A stretch of 19,524 bases of DNA from an uncultured Lachnospiraceae bacterium (GCA_910578605.1 CAJTQG010000024.1:19405-38928); one strand, 5' to 3'. Numbered from the stretch's first letter, positions 1 to 6,803 are shown. Notes: a model not told the origin generated them from the sequence alone. Made by a program: numbers and translations.

Positions 1-7
1 TTTTGCC

Positions 8-36
8 TTGACAGAAAATAATTTTACCGTTATACT
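8..36 (+). promoter_or_regulatory. Consensus sigma-A promoter of the leader transcript
   Basis: A perfect -35 TTGACA at 8-13 is separated by 17 bases from a near-consensus -10 TATACT at 31-36. Transcription would start near 43, just before a strong ribosome site at 54-60. It is among the best promoter matches in the window, yet no long reading frame follows for about 500 bases. It therefore either drives a small RNA or peptide, or feeds a long leader of the MutS2-like gene at 551. Confidence 0.75.
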
Positions 37-66
37 GAACAAAAATAAATTTCAGGAGGAACATGT

Positions 67-105
67 ATGTTAAATGTAATTGTAATGGAGAACATGGCAA
101 ACTAA
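67..105 (+). CDS. Possible 12-residue leader peptide
   Basis: ATG at 67 lies six bases after AGGAGGA (54-60), which is near-ideal spacing, and reads MLNVIVMENMAN before TAA. A competing ATG at 63 opens a 49-codon frame ending at 212 (begins MYVKCNCNGE), but it sits only two bases from the ribosome site. Such a short frame behind so strong a ribosome site is the pattern of leader peptides that sense ribosome stalling. The peptide matches nothing I recognise and shows no run of a single codon that would name an amino acid signal. Coding status is uncertain. Confidence 0.3.
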   Translation: MLNVIVMENMAN

Positions 106-150
106 ATACTGCAAGGGCGATTATTGGTTTTATGCTAAAAATCTGCCCAA

Positions 151-176
151 TTGCCGGCAAGGATTGGTGTCGGCAA
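151..176 (+). other. Leader hairpin
   Basis: TTGCCGGCA at 151-159 pairs with TGTCGGCAA at 168-176 (nine pairs, one G-U) around an eight-base loop. No T-run follows, so it is not a terminator. The left arm is itself part of the perfect palindrome TTGCCGGCAA (151-160), so two mutually exclusive folds are possible, as expected of a switchable leader. Confidence 0.45.
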
Positions 177-217
177 GTTCACCTTACAATTGCTTTATAT
201 TATGGTATATAGAAGGA

Positions 218-301
218 AACGTATGTCTTTTCGTTTATTGGATAATGAGTGATGAAGTGCTTTAGAGAACGTGTGTCTTATCCTTCATTGACAATGAATG
301 T
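218..301 (+). repeat. Imperfect direct repeat, 50-nt period
   Basis: 218-240 and 268-290 match at 19 of 23 bases without gaps, exactly 50 bases apart. Similarity continues, with a one-base shift, to about 252 and 301. Each copy carries a possible start in the same place: ATG at 223 (nine codons, MSFRLLDNE) and GTG at 273 (about 21 codons). The first has a plausible ribosome site, GAAGGA at 212-217. The second copy also contains the inverted repeat TTCATT-GAC-AATGAA at 284-298. Confidence 0.45.
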
Positions 302-380
302 AAAAAGTATAAGAGAAATATATCACATAACGAATTAGTATATAGAATGTTTGTGATACATCGTATCCGAAAGTAATGAG

Positions 381-407
381 AGCATGACTGTATGGTCATG
401 CTTTTTT
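381..407 (+). terminator. Intrinsic terminator 1 of the leader region
   Basis: AGCATGAC at 381-388 pairs perfectly with GTCATGCT at 395-402 around a six-base loop. A T-run at 402-407 follows directly. It ends the transcript from the promoter at 8-36, unless an alternative fold allows read-through. Confidence 0.8.
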
Positions 408-432
408 GTTATCACTTCGCTTTGTGAAAAGC

Positions 433-468
433 CATGGTATCTAAAGCTTTAAGGGTGCCATGTTTTTT
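433..468 (+). terminator. Intrinsic terminator 2, tandem to the first
   Basis: CATGGTATCT at 433-442 pairs with GGGTGCCATG at 453-462 (ten pairs, three of them G-U), with TTTTTT at 463-468. It lies 25 bases beyond the first terminator. The ATG at 434, an upstream in-frame candidate start for the MutS2-like gene, sits inside this stem, which argues against that start. Confidence 0.65.
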
Positions 469-550
469 GTTAATTTGTACAATTATAAACTTTTTGAAAG
501 AGTTTCGTAAACGCCTAAAAAATTTGATTCAAGAAAAGGAGAATGGAGAA

Positions 551-2470
551 ATGAATGTAGAAAAACAAGTAGAGTTTGATAAGATAAAAGAGCTTTGGAT
601 GGGATTGGCAGTCACACAGCAGGCAAAGGAAAAAATCAAAGAGGTTTCTATCTGTTTGTCAGAGAGGGAGTTGAGAAAACAGCTCAAGGACACTACAGAC
701 AGCAGAAATATGCTAGAGAAGCTAGGTACACCGCCGCTGCAGAATATGGAAGAGATAAAAGATATTTTGAGTGTTGCAAAAAAAGGAGACTGCCTCTCAC
801 CATATCAATTAGAGAGAGTAGAAAACACCCTTGTAGTTCTTAAACGTTTTAAGGATTATTTGGAGCGGGGGAAAAGGTATGAAAATGCACTTAGTTATTA
901 TGAGGAAAATATAAATGCCATGGCAGAATTGCGGGAGGAGATAGCTAGGCAAATAAGAAACGGTCAGGTGGATGATTATGCCTCAAAGGAGCTTCGTTTG
1001 TTAAGGGAGCAAATCAGGGAATGCGAAGAGAGAATGAAACAGAAGGCAGAACAGATTTTGCGCTCTCACAAAGAATATATGTCTGACCAGTATTGTACCT
1101 TTAGAAATGGAAGAATATGCCTTCCGGTTAAAAAAGAATATAAATTTAAAATAGGGGGAAGTGTTCTAGATAAATCCTCTACCGGAAATACATTATTTAT
1201 TGAGCCTGTAGGCGCTGCTAAATATTATGAGGAGTTGCAGATGTTAAAGATTGGAGAAGAAAATGAAGTCTACCGCATTTTATACACCCTATCTGCCATG
1301 GTGGGAGACGCTGCTCTCTTGATGGATGAAAATATTGCCATGATAGAAAGGCTGGATTTTATTTTTTCAAAAGGAAAACTAAGCTTGGATATGGATGCAA
1401 CCCAGCCCTCTATCAATACTGAGCGAACAATTATTTTAAAAGATGCCAGACATCCTCTTATGGATAAAAAGATAAATGTTCCACTACAGTTTCAAATAGG
1501 AGACAAGATTCAGGGAGTAGTGATAACTGGTCCGAATACTGGGGGGAAAACTGTGGCAATTAAGACCGTGATGCTGAATTGCATGATGGCGCAGTGCGGG
1601 CTTCATGTTCCATGTGGGGAGGCGAATATATGCATGAATCGCTCCTACTTATGTGATATAGGCGATGGTCAGAATCTTGCAGAGAATTTATCTACATTTT
1701 CGGCACATATAAAAAATGTTTTAGAAATTTTGAGTGAGGTAACACAGGACAGCTTTGTGATCATGGATGAGTTGGGCTCAGGGACAGACCCGGCAGAAGG
1801 CATGGGCATTGCTGTTTCTATTTTAGAACAGTTAAGAAAAAGCGGCGCCATTTTTCTTGTCACCACCCATTATCCACAGGTGAAAGATTATGCGGCACAG
1901 ACAGAAAATATTATTAACGCAAAAATGACATTTGACAAGGAAACTTTAAGGCCGACCTATCAAATGGTAATTGGCCAGGCGGGAGAGAGCTGCGCGTTTT
2001 ATATTGCAGACAGAATGGGAATGCCAAATGAAATGTTAAAGGTGGCTATTGCCGCTGCATATGGGAAGGAGGCAGTGGGGTTATATGAATTTCAGAAGAA
2101 GGATATTGTTTTACAAAAAGGCAATACACGAAAAATTTCAAAGATTAAAAAAACGAAGGATGGAAAAACACAGCTTAAGGGAAAATATAAACGAGGTGAC
2201 AGCGTAATGATTTATCCAGATAAAAAGATAGGGATTGTGTGTGAGCCAATCAATGAAAAAGGAGTGCTGCGGGTGCAATTGCCCAATAAAAAAATATGGA
2301 TAAACCATAAGAGGGTAAAGCTTCATGTAGCAGCAGAACAATTGTATCCTGAAGATTATGATTTCTCTATAATTTTTGACACGGCAGAAAACAGAAAAAT
2401 TCGGCATGATATGGAGAGAAAATATACAGAGGAAATAATTAAAAAAGATGTAAGCGATTATGATAAATAA
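551..2470 (+). CDS. MutS2-like ATPase lacking a normal Smr domain
   Basis: This 639-residue protein belongs to the MutS2 branch of the MutS family. A helical clamp/lever region rich in coiled coil comes first, then the ATPase domain. Walker A is GPNTGGKT (327-334). The signature NLSTFSAHIKNV follows, and Walker B is VIMDELGSGTDP with D406 and E407. Full MutS2 is usually near 780 residues and ends in an Smr nuclease domain; here only a short tail follows the basic linker, so the endonuclease appears absent. MutS2 proteins act on branched DNA or, in Bacillus, collided ribosomes; which applies here cannot be told. ATG 551 is chosen because AAAGGAG lies at 535-541, whereas the in-frame ATG 434 falls inside a terminator stem. 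I see no clear promoter of its own between that terminator and 551. Confidence 0.85.
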   Translation: MNVEKQVEFDKIKELWMGLAVTQQAKEKIKEVSICLSERELRKQLKDTTDSRNMLEKLGTPPLQNMEEIKDILSVAKKGDCLSPYQLERVENTLVVLKRFKDYLERGKRYENALSYYEENINAMAELREEIARQIRNGQVDDYASKELRLLREQIRECEERMKQKAEQILRSHKEYMSDQYCTFRNGRICLPVKKEYKFKIGGSVLDKSSTGNTLFIEPVGAAKYYEELQMLKIGEENEVYRILYTLSAMVGDAALLMDENIAMIERLDFIFSKGKLSLDMDATQPSINTERTIILKDARHPLMDKKINVPLQFQIGDKIQGVVITGPNTGGKTVAIKTVMLNCMMAQCGLHVPCGEANICMNRSYLCDIGDGQNLAENLSTFSAHIKNVLEILSEVTQDSFVIMDELGSGTDPAEGMGIAVSILEQLRKSGAIFLVTTHYPQVKDYAAQTENIINAKMTFDKETLRPTYQMVIGQAGESCAFYIADRMGMPNEMLKVAIAAAYGKEAVGLYEFQKKDIVLQKGNTRKISKIKKTKDGKTQLKGKYKRGDSVMIYPDKKIGIVCEPINEKGVLRVQLPNKKIWINHKRVKLHVAAEQLYPEDYDFSIIFDTAENRKIRHDMERKYTEEIIKKDVSDYDK

Positions 2471-2565
2471 ACAATAGAATTCTCAAGTAAAAAAATTCAT
2501 TCATGCCATCCCCCAATGCGATGATTTTGTCGCAGTTTATTAACGTTTTTAATTGTAAGATGACA

Positions 2566-2594
2566 TTGGACGTGGAAACGGATTTGGGTATAAT
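2566..2594 (+). promoter_or_regulatory. Promoter of the XRE/LytTR pair
   Basis: TTGGAC at 2566-2571, a 17-base spacer and a perfect TATAAT at 2589-2594. It is the best match upstream of the XRE gene. The start would fall near 2601, giving a 5' leader of about 240 nt, long enough for post-initiation control. Confidence 0.6.
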
Positions 2595-2683
2595 TTTTAT
2601 GATAAAAGCTCCGTTATCAATGTTTTCATTATTATTTTCTTCATAGATTGATGCTCTTAATATGTGGTTTGCATTGTGATAAG

Positions 2684-2712
2684 AATATTATAATATGTTA
2701 TGAATATTTTTT
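2684..2712 (+). terminator. Weak A/T-only hairpin with T-run, possible attenuator
   Basis: AATATTATAA (2684-2693) can pair with TTAT (2698-2701) and AATATT (2703-2708), with one bulged G and a TATG loop, and T's run through 2712. The stem is entirely A/T, so it may be too weak to terminate alone. It lies between the predicted promoter and the XRE gene. Confidence 0.25.
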
Positions 2713-2839
2713 GTACTAAAAATTTATATGAAAAGTTTCTAGATAGCAGGGATAATTCCATTTAAAATAAAACGGATTATATAAAATTGGGCGTACTTTT
2801 TCACAGCAATAAAGGCCTGAGAAGCTATGAGGAGGCAGT

Positions 2840-3274
2840 ATGGAGGTAACTAAGAAAAAGCAACTGACGGGAGAGCGGTTGAGGAAAATACGTGAGAGTA
2901 AAAAATGTTCCCAGGAAAGTTTTGCATTTGAATTGGGAATGTCACTGACAAATTATTCTAAAATGGAAAGAGGAGAATACAATGTGGCATTAACTACTTT
3001 AAACAAGCTTCATGACAAATATCATGTGTCAGCAGACTATCTGTTATTTGGAGAGGATAAAAAACCGGAGCAGGTGTTGTATGAGATACATAATTTGAAC
3101 GACACACAAAAATTGAGGATTTTGTTGAGATTGTTTGAATATTTTGGCATTGAGAAGGAAAGACACTATACAGAAAAACGTCGTGAAGAGACGATAATGG
3201 AAAAAATTGAGCGTTTTATGTCAGAGGGGGAGAAGGGCAGAAATGTGAGACGGGAAATCAAGCGTCATAGATGA
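2840..3274 (+). CDS. XRE-family transcriptional regulator
   Basis: This is a 144-residue DNA-binding protein. Residues ~10-65 form a Cro/CI-type helix-turn-helix: LRKIRESKKCSQESFAFELG, then SLTNYSKMERGEYNVALTTL and the usual YHVSADYLLFG end. The C-terminal ~75 residues are charged and helical, with no recognisable ligand domain, and may serve dimerisation or partner binding. ATG follows AGGAGG (2830-2835) at four bases. Its stop overlaps the start of the LytTR regulator by four bases (ATGA), so the two are translationally coupled and probably act together. Targets are unknown; self-regulation is usual in the family but no operator is evident. Confidence 0.85.
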   Translation: MEVTKKKQLTGERLRKIRESKKCSQESFAFELGMSLTNYSKMERGEYNVALTTLNKLHDKYHVSADYLLFGEDKKPEQVLYEIHNLNDTQKLRILLRLFEYFGIEKERHYTEKRREETIMEKIERFMSEGEKGRNVRREIKRHR

Positions 3275-3993
3275 AAAATATATTGATTGTGGAAGATAGG
3301 GAGAGGGAGGCGGCTGCACTGCAAAAGCTGATTTACAGTTTAACGGCAGAAGTTAAGGTTTGGACGGCAAGAAACACAGTAAATGCATATGGAATTGCTA
3401 TGGAACACAGGATTCAGTTGTTTTTGATTGATTTAGTGCTGCAGCCTGACAAAATAAATGATATGAAAGGGGCAGTGTTTGCAGAAAATATTCGTAAGGT
3501 ACAAGGATATGAATTTGTTCCCATGATTTTTGTGGCTGGCTTGGAGGACCCTAAAATGTATGTTTACCGAGATTTGCATTGTTATGGCTATCTGCAGAAG
3601 CCCTATCAAATGAAGGAGGCGAAAAAGTTAATTGAACAGGCTTTGCGTTTTCCAGTGACTCCATCAAAAAAAGAATATGTATTTTTTAAAAAGGATGGGG
3701 TAATTTATTCTGTAGGTATTACTGATATTGTGTATGCCATGTCAAAAAAAGGAGTAATGACAATTGTGACCACACAGGAAGAATTGACCTTATATTATAT
3801 TAGCTGCAAAAAATTGTTATCCATGCTGCAGTCTTCTGATTTTTTGCAGTGCAGCAGAAATACAGTAGTCAATAAACGATTTATTCGTTATATAGATAAA
3901 ACCAACAGCTATATTGGACTGACAGAGGGATTTGGTTCATTGCATATGGGAGTTTCCATGAAGAAAAAGTTTATGATACAATTTATGAATTAA
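3271..3993 (+). CDS. LytTR-family response regulator without a nearby kinase
   Basis: This 240-residue protein has a receiver domain (1-~125) and a LytTR DNA-binding domain (~137-240). Receiver residues visible are the acidic pair E8-D9, the probable phospho-acceptor D54 (FLIDLVL) and K110 (LQKPY). The usual Thr/Ser switch residue at the end of beta-4 appears to be A89 (MIFVAG), so phosphorylation signalling may be altered or absent. The LytTR part shows YVFFKKDG, IVYAMSKKGVMTIV and FLQCSRNTVVNKRFI, typical of the family. No clear ribosome site precedes ATG 3271; translation probably relies on coupling to the XRE gene. No histidine kinase lies in the window. LytTR regulators often control virulence, bacteriocin or cell-surface genes; the target here is unknown. 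Confidence 0.88.
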   Translation: MKNILIVEDREREAAALQKLIYSLTAEVKVWTARNTVNAYGIAMEHRIQLFLIDLVLQPDKINDMKGAVFAENIRKVQGYEFVPMIFVAGLEDPKMYVYRDLHCYGYLQKPYQMKEAKKLIEQALRFPVTPSKKEYVFFKKDGVIYSVGITDIVYAMSKKGVMTIVTTQEELTLYYISCKKLLSMLQSSDFLQCSRNTVVNKRFIRYIDKTNSYIGLTEGFGSLHMGVSMKKKFMIQFMN

Positions 3994-4054
3994 TTAATTT
4001 ATTATAAAAATCATGTTCCAAATTTAAAATAAAAACAGTATTTTTAAAATAGGA

Positions 4055-4083
4055 TTGACAAAAAATTAGGAATTGCATACATT
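4055..4083 (+). promoter_or_regulatory. Promoter of the ZIP transporter gene
   Basis: Perfect TTGACA at 4055-4060, 17 bases, then TACATT at 4078-4083 (four of six consensus bases). It lies 40 bases upstream of the transporter start, leaving a short leader. No obvious metal-repressor operator overlaps it. Confidence 0.5.
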
Positions 4084-4123
4084 AAATATAGTTGTGTAAT
4101 GAAAAAGGGTGTGAAAATAAAAA

Positions 4124-4903
4124 ATGAAATCCATATTATTTGGTATTTTGCTGCCATTTGCGGGTACTACTCTTGGAGCTGCCTGTGTATTTTTTATGCG
4201 AAAGAGAATGGGAGAAAAACTCCAAAAGACATTGGCTGGATTTGCAGGAGGGGTGATGGTGGCGGCTTCTGTATGGTCTTTGCTGATTCCTGCTATGGAC
4301 ATGAGTGATGACTTGGGAAAGCTTGCTTTTATTCCCGCTGTCACTGGTTTTGTGTTGGGGATTTTATTTTTGTTAGGGTTAGACAGCTTAATTCCCCATT
4401 TGCACGTAAATGAGGAAAAGCCGGAGGGAGTGAAAAGTCATCTAAAAAAAACAACAATGCTTGTGCTGGCAGTAACACTTCACAATATCCCTGAGGGAAT
4501 GGCGGTAGGTGTGGTTTTTGCAGGAATGCAGTCAATGGAAGGAAACATCACACTTATGAATGCATTGGCATTATCCATTGGAATTGCCATACAGAATTTT
4601 CCTGAGGGGGCGATTATTTCTATGCCATTGCATGTGAATGGCATGGGAAAGGGGATGGCATTTGCCTATGGCACATTGTCGGGTGTGGTAGAGCCATTGG
4701 GGGCATTGATTACTCTTTGGCTGTCCGCTTATTTAGTGCCGATTATGCCCTATTTGCTGTCCTTTGCAGCAGGTGCCATGATGTATGTAGTAGTGGAGGA
4801 ATTGATACCAGAGACATCCCAGGGGAAGCATACAAATTGGGGAACCATAGGATTTGCCTTAGGTTTTTCTGTGATGATGATGATGGATGTGGCATTGGGC
4901 TAG
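4124..4903 (+). CDS. ZIP-family metal (zinc) transporter, GufA/ZupT type
   Basis: This 259-residue polytopic membrane protein has about eight hydrophobic segments. The ZIP metal-site motifs are clear: HNIPEG (120-125) in TM4 and QNFPEG (157-162) in TM5, plus GVVEPLGA near 187-194. The family moves zinc or related divalent metals into the cytoplasm; GufA/ZupT members are broad in substrate, so the exact metal is open. A His/acid-containing loop (HLHVNEEKPEG, ~92-102) lies between TM3 and TM4, as in other ZIPs. The ribosome site (AAAGGG, ~4104-4109) is rather distant from ATG 4124. It heads a likely operon with the phosphoesterase and acetyltransferase. Confidence 0.88.
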   Translation: MKSILFGILLPFAGTTLGAACVFFMRKRMGEKLQKTLAGFAGGVMVAASVWSLLIPAMDMSDDLGKLAFIPAVTGFVLGILFLLGLDSLIPHLHVNEEKPEGVKSHLKKTTMLVLAVTLHNIPEGMAVGVVFAGMQSMEGNITLMNALALSIGIAIQNFPEGAIISMPLHVNGMGKGMAFAYGTLSGVVEPLGALITLWLSAYLVPIMPYLLSFAAGAMMYVVVEELIPETSQGKHTNWGTIGFALGFSVMMMMDVALG

Positions 4904-5016
4904 ATAAAACGAAATGGATGATTTAACTAACCACATAAAAGAGATAAGGAAGAAGAAAGCAGAAAGAAGAAAGGGGCAGCGTTTAAGAACCGATGGGATG
5001 CTGCAGTGGGATAAGA

Positions 5017-5541
5017 ATGAGATTATTGGTTATTTCCGACAATCATGGAAGTATGGAAGAATTTTATCAATTGATGAAGAAAAATATACAATATGACACG
5101 TTGATTCATTTGGGGGATGGGGGCATAAGAAAGTGGGAATATGAAAAGTATATGCCCCAGTGTATGCCTTTTATCTGTGTGAAAGGCAATAATGATTATG
5201 GAATGGATTTTCCAGCTAGATTTTGTGGACAGTTAGGTGGGTATCAGGTGGCAGCATTGCACGGTGACCGTCTTCAGGTGAAAACAACATTGGAGCCATT
5301 GGAGCGGTGGGCAAAAAGAGAGCAGGCTGTTCTTGTGTGCTATGGGCACACCCACAAAGCATCCGTCTGCCAGAGGGAGCATGCTCTGTTTCTCAATCCC
5401 GGAAGTCTTTCCGGCAGACATAGTGTTACCGGACAAACCTATGCCATAGTAGATTTAACAGAGAATGGAATACAGGCGGAGCTGTTTCAATTAGATGGAA
5501 GGAAAATAACAGGACAGTTTCTTGACGGTAAGCATACTTAA
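5017..5541 (+). CDS. YfcE/MJ0936-type metallophosphoesterase
   Basis: This is a 174-residue calcineurin-like phosphoesterase of the small YfcE group. The metal-binding signature is complete: D8-x-H10 (ISDNHG), GD at 33-34 (HLGDGG), GNND (57-60), H82 (LHGD) and GHTH (110-113). Such enzymes hydrolyse phosphodiesters in vitro with Mn2+; the cellular substrate is unknown. ATG 5017 is chosen because the first beta strand (MRLLVIS) starts there as in the family. An in-frame ATG at 4993 adds eight unconserved residues. Neither has a good ribosome site. It lies about 110 bases after the ZIP gene and 14 before the acetyltransferase, suggesting one operon. Confidence 0.85.
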   Translation: MRLLVISDNHGSMEEFYQLMKKNIQYDTLIHLGDGGIRKWEYEKYMPQCMPFICVKGNNDYGMDFPARFCGQLGGYQVAALHGDRLQVKTTLEPLERWAKREQAVLVCYGHTHKASVCQREHALFLNPGSLSGRHSVTGQTYAIVDLTENGIQAELFQLDGRKITGQFLDGKHT

Positions 5542-5555
5542 GAAGGGAGAGGACT

Positions 5556-6641
5556 ATGGGGAATGAAGAATGTATTTATTTAAACGGTGAAAATAAAAAG
5601 CAAAGTCAAAAATTATATGAGGATGTATTTTCGGAAGACGGAAAAGAGTTTGTGGACTATTACTATGAGAACATTGGCAAGAGAAATAAAATATTAGCTG
5701 TGAAGGCGGCAGGAAAAGGGGAAGATGGGAGGGAAATCTGTGGTATGCTGCACCAGAATCCCCACAATATTTGGATAGGACAAGCGGAGATAAAAACAGA
5801 ATATATTTATGCTGTTGCAGTGGGAGAAGCACACCGTCATAAGGGTTATATGAGGCGAATGCTGGGAATGGCGCTGCAAAATATTTATACAGAAAATATT
5901 TGTTTTACCTATCTTTTTCCTGTGAGGAGGGGGTTGTATGAACCCTTTGGATTTGGATATGTAGATAGTCTTAAGACGACAGAATGTGAAAAATCAGATA
6001 CCATAAAAAGAAAAAATGAGGGGGGAAAACTTATTAGTGATATGGATGAAGAGATGGATTGGATGGAGACAGAGAGATTTATTCGTTTTGACTGTCAAAA
6101 ACGGCAGGGTATTTATCTGGCACAGACAGAGGCATATTTGAAGGAGTGGCTAGAGCTTGCAAGAAAAAATGGTGAGCAGAGCAATATATTTATTTATAAA
6201 AAACAAAGGGAAATAAGCCAAAAGACAGTGAAGGAAAAGGCAATGGGAGCAGTATTAAAAATAATCGATGGGGAAATAACAGAGGCAATGGGAGATGCGG
6301 AGGATGTAAAGGAGGCGTGGGTTCTTTGGAAATCTCAATTTGTCCGAAGTCAAACGGAAAGGGTAGGGGGAGATATAGAGGATAAAACAGTGGACATGCT
6401 GCCTGCCATGGTAAGAATATTGCATTTGGAGACTTTTATAAGTTATCTTTTGTTCCCAGGCTGGGTAAATGTTTCTTTCTTTATAGAGGATGAGCTTTTT
6501 CCGGAAAATCAAGGTGTTTATAGAGTGAGGGAGGGAAAAGGCAAAAAGGTAGGGGGAAGCTGTAATAGAAGAATGCATATTCGGGAGTTTACGGAATGGC
6601 TGTTTACCCTAATACCATTCCGGATTCAAGACCAAATATAA
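5556..6641 (+). CDS. Eis-like GNAT N-acetyltransferase
   Basis: This 361-residue protein is much longer than a single GNAT domain. Acetyl-CoA motif A lies at ~86-104 (YAVAVGEAHRHKGYMRRML), followed by LYEPFGFGY, as in the Eis/EF_1021-type family. The C-terminal part carries the SCP2-like fold hallmark of Eis proteins: a segment beginning AMVRILHLE, then FFIEDELFPENQGVYRV. The family acetylates amines, including aminoglycosides and protein lysines in some members; the substrate here cannot be predicted. AAGGGAGAGG (5542-5551) precedes ATG 5556 at good spacing. It is the last gene of the putative ZIP operon. A fresh promoter for trpS starts two bases after its stop, with no terminator evident. 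Confidence 0.8.
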   Translation: MGNEECIYLNGENKKQSQKLYEDVFSEDGKEFVDYYYENIGKRNKILAVKAAGKGEDGREICGMLHQNPHNIWIGQAEIKTEYIYAVAVGEAHRHKGYMRRMLGMALQNIYTENICFTYLFPVRRGLYEPFGFGYVDSLKTTECEKSDTIKRKNEGGKLISDMDEEMDWMETERFIRFDCQKRQGIYLAQTEAYLKEWLELARKNGEQSNIFIYKKQREISQKTVKEKAMGAVLKIIDGEITEAMGDAEDVKEAWVLWKSQFVRSQTERVGGDIEDKTVDMLPAMVRILHLETFISYLLFPGWVNVSFFIEDELFPENQGVYRVREGKGKKVGGSCNRRMHIREFTEWLFTLIPFRIQDQI

Positions 6642-6642
6642 G

Positions 6643-6671
6643 TTGACTTTTTCATGTAAGGAAATTATAAT
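6643..6671 (+). promoter_or_regulatory. Promoter of trpS
   Basis: TTGACT (6643-6648), a 17-base spacer and a perfect TATAAT (6666-6671). The transcript would begin near 6678 and carry a leader of ~125 nt. That leader can form a hairpin (AGTTAG 6738-6743 with CTAACT 6765-6770, extended by ACA 6731-6733 with TGT 6774-6776). It has neither a T-box core nor a visible Trp-codon attenuator. Confidence 0.75.
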
Positions 6672-6803
6672 ATGATACTAGAGTTAAAGGAGAAATAAGG
6701 CTTGTATTTATCCCTTTTACAGCTTATCAGACAGTATAGTTAGGGATTGACCAATGTATGGATTCTAACTGTTTGTATAGATTGAGTCAGAACGGAGGAA
6801 AAG

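Larger units (their letters stand above)
43..407 (+). ncRNA. Candidate small RNA or attenuated leader transcript
   Basis: This is an inferred transcript of about 365 nt running from the promoter at 8-36 to the intrinsic terminator at 381-407. It holds a strong Shine-Dalgarno (AGGAGGA, 54-60), very short reading frames, a nine-pair hairpin at 151-176 and an imperfect direct repeat of 50-nt period (218-252 and 268-301). I recognise no known RNA family: there is no T-box motif, no cyclic-di-GMP riboswitch core and no clear 6S outline. It could be an independent small RNA, a peptide-encoding RNA, or a translation-coupled attenuator of the downstream gene. Promoter and terminator are seen directly; the transcript itself is inference. 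Confidence 0.4.
2471..2839 (+). other. Intergenic region before the XRE regulator
   Basis: This 369-base A/T-rich gap has no supportable gene and no convincing terminator for the MutS2-like gene. It holds a good promoter at 2566-2594, which implies a leader of roughly 240 nt before the XRE gene. An A/T-only hairpin followed by T's lies at 2684-2712. The last bases hold a strong AGGAGG ribosome site (2830-2835). Confidence 0.6.

Noticed and set aside
63..212. Forty-nine-codon frame opening at ATG 63
   Set aside because: The ribosome site is two bases from the start, too close, and the peptide has no recognisable feature; the frame at 67 is better placed.
2531..2560. Possible LytTR binding repeats (GCAGTTTAT and AACGTTTTTAAT) upstream of the XRE promoter
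   Set aside because: The spacing is about 11 bases start to start, not the ~21 expected for paired LytTR sites, and the match is loose in A/T-rich DNA.
4021..4050. A/T hairpin after the LytTR gene as a terminator
   Set aside because: Only about six A-T pairs form and there is no proper T-run.
4914..5096. Sixty-codon basic reading frame between the ZIP and phosphoesterase genes
   Set aside because: It has no ribosome site, overlaps the phosphoesterase in another frame and resembles no family; kept only as a finding.
6642..6803. T-box riboswitch before trpS
   Set aside because: No T-box core sequence and no terminator/antiterminator pair can be found.
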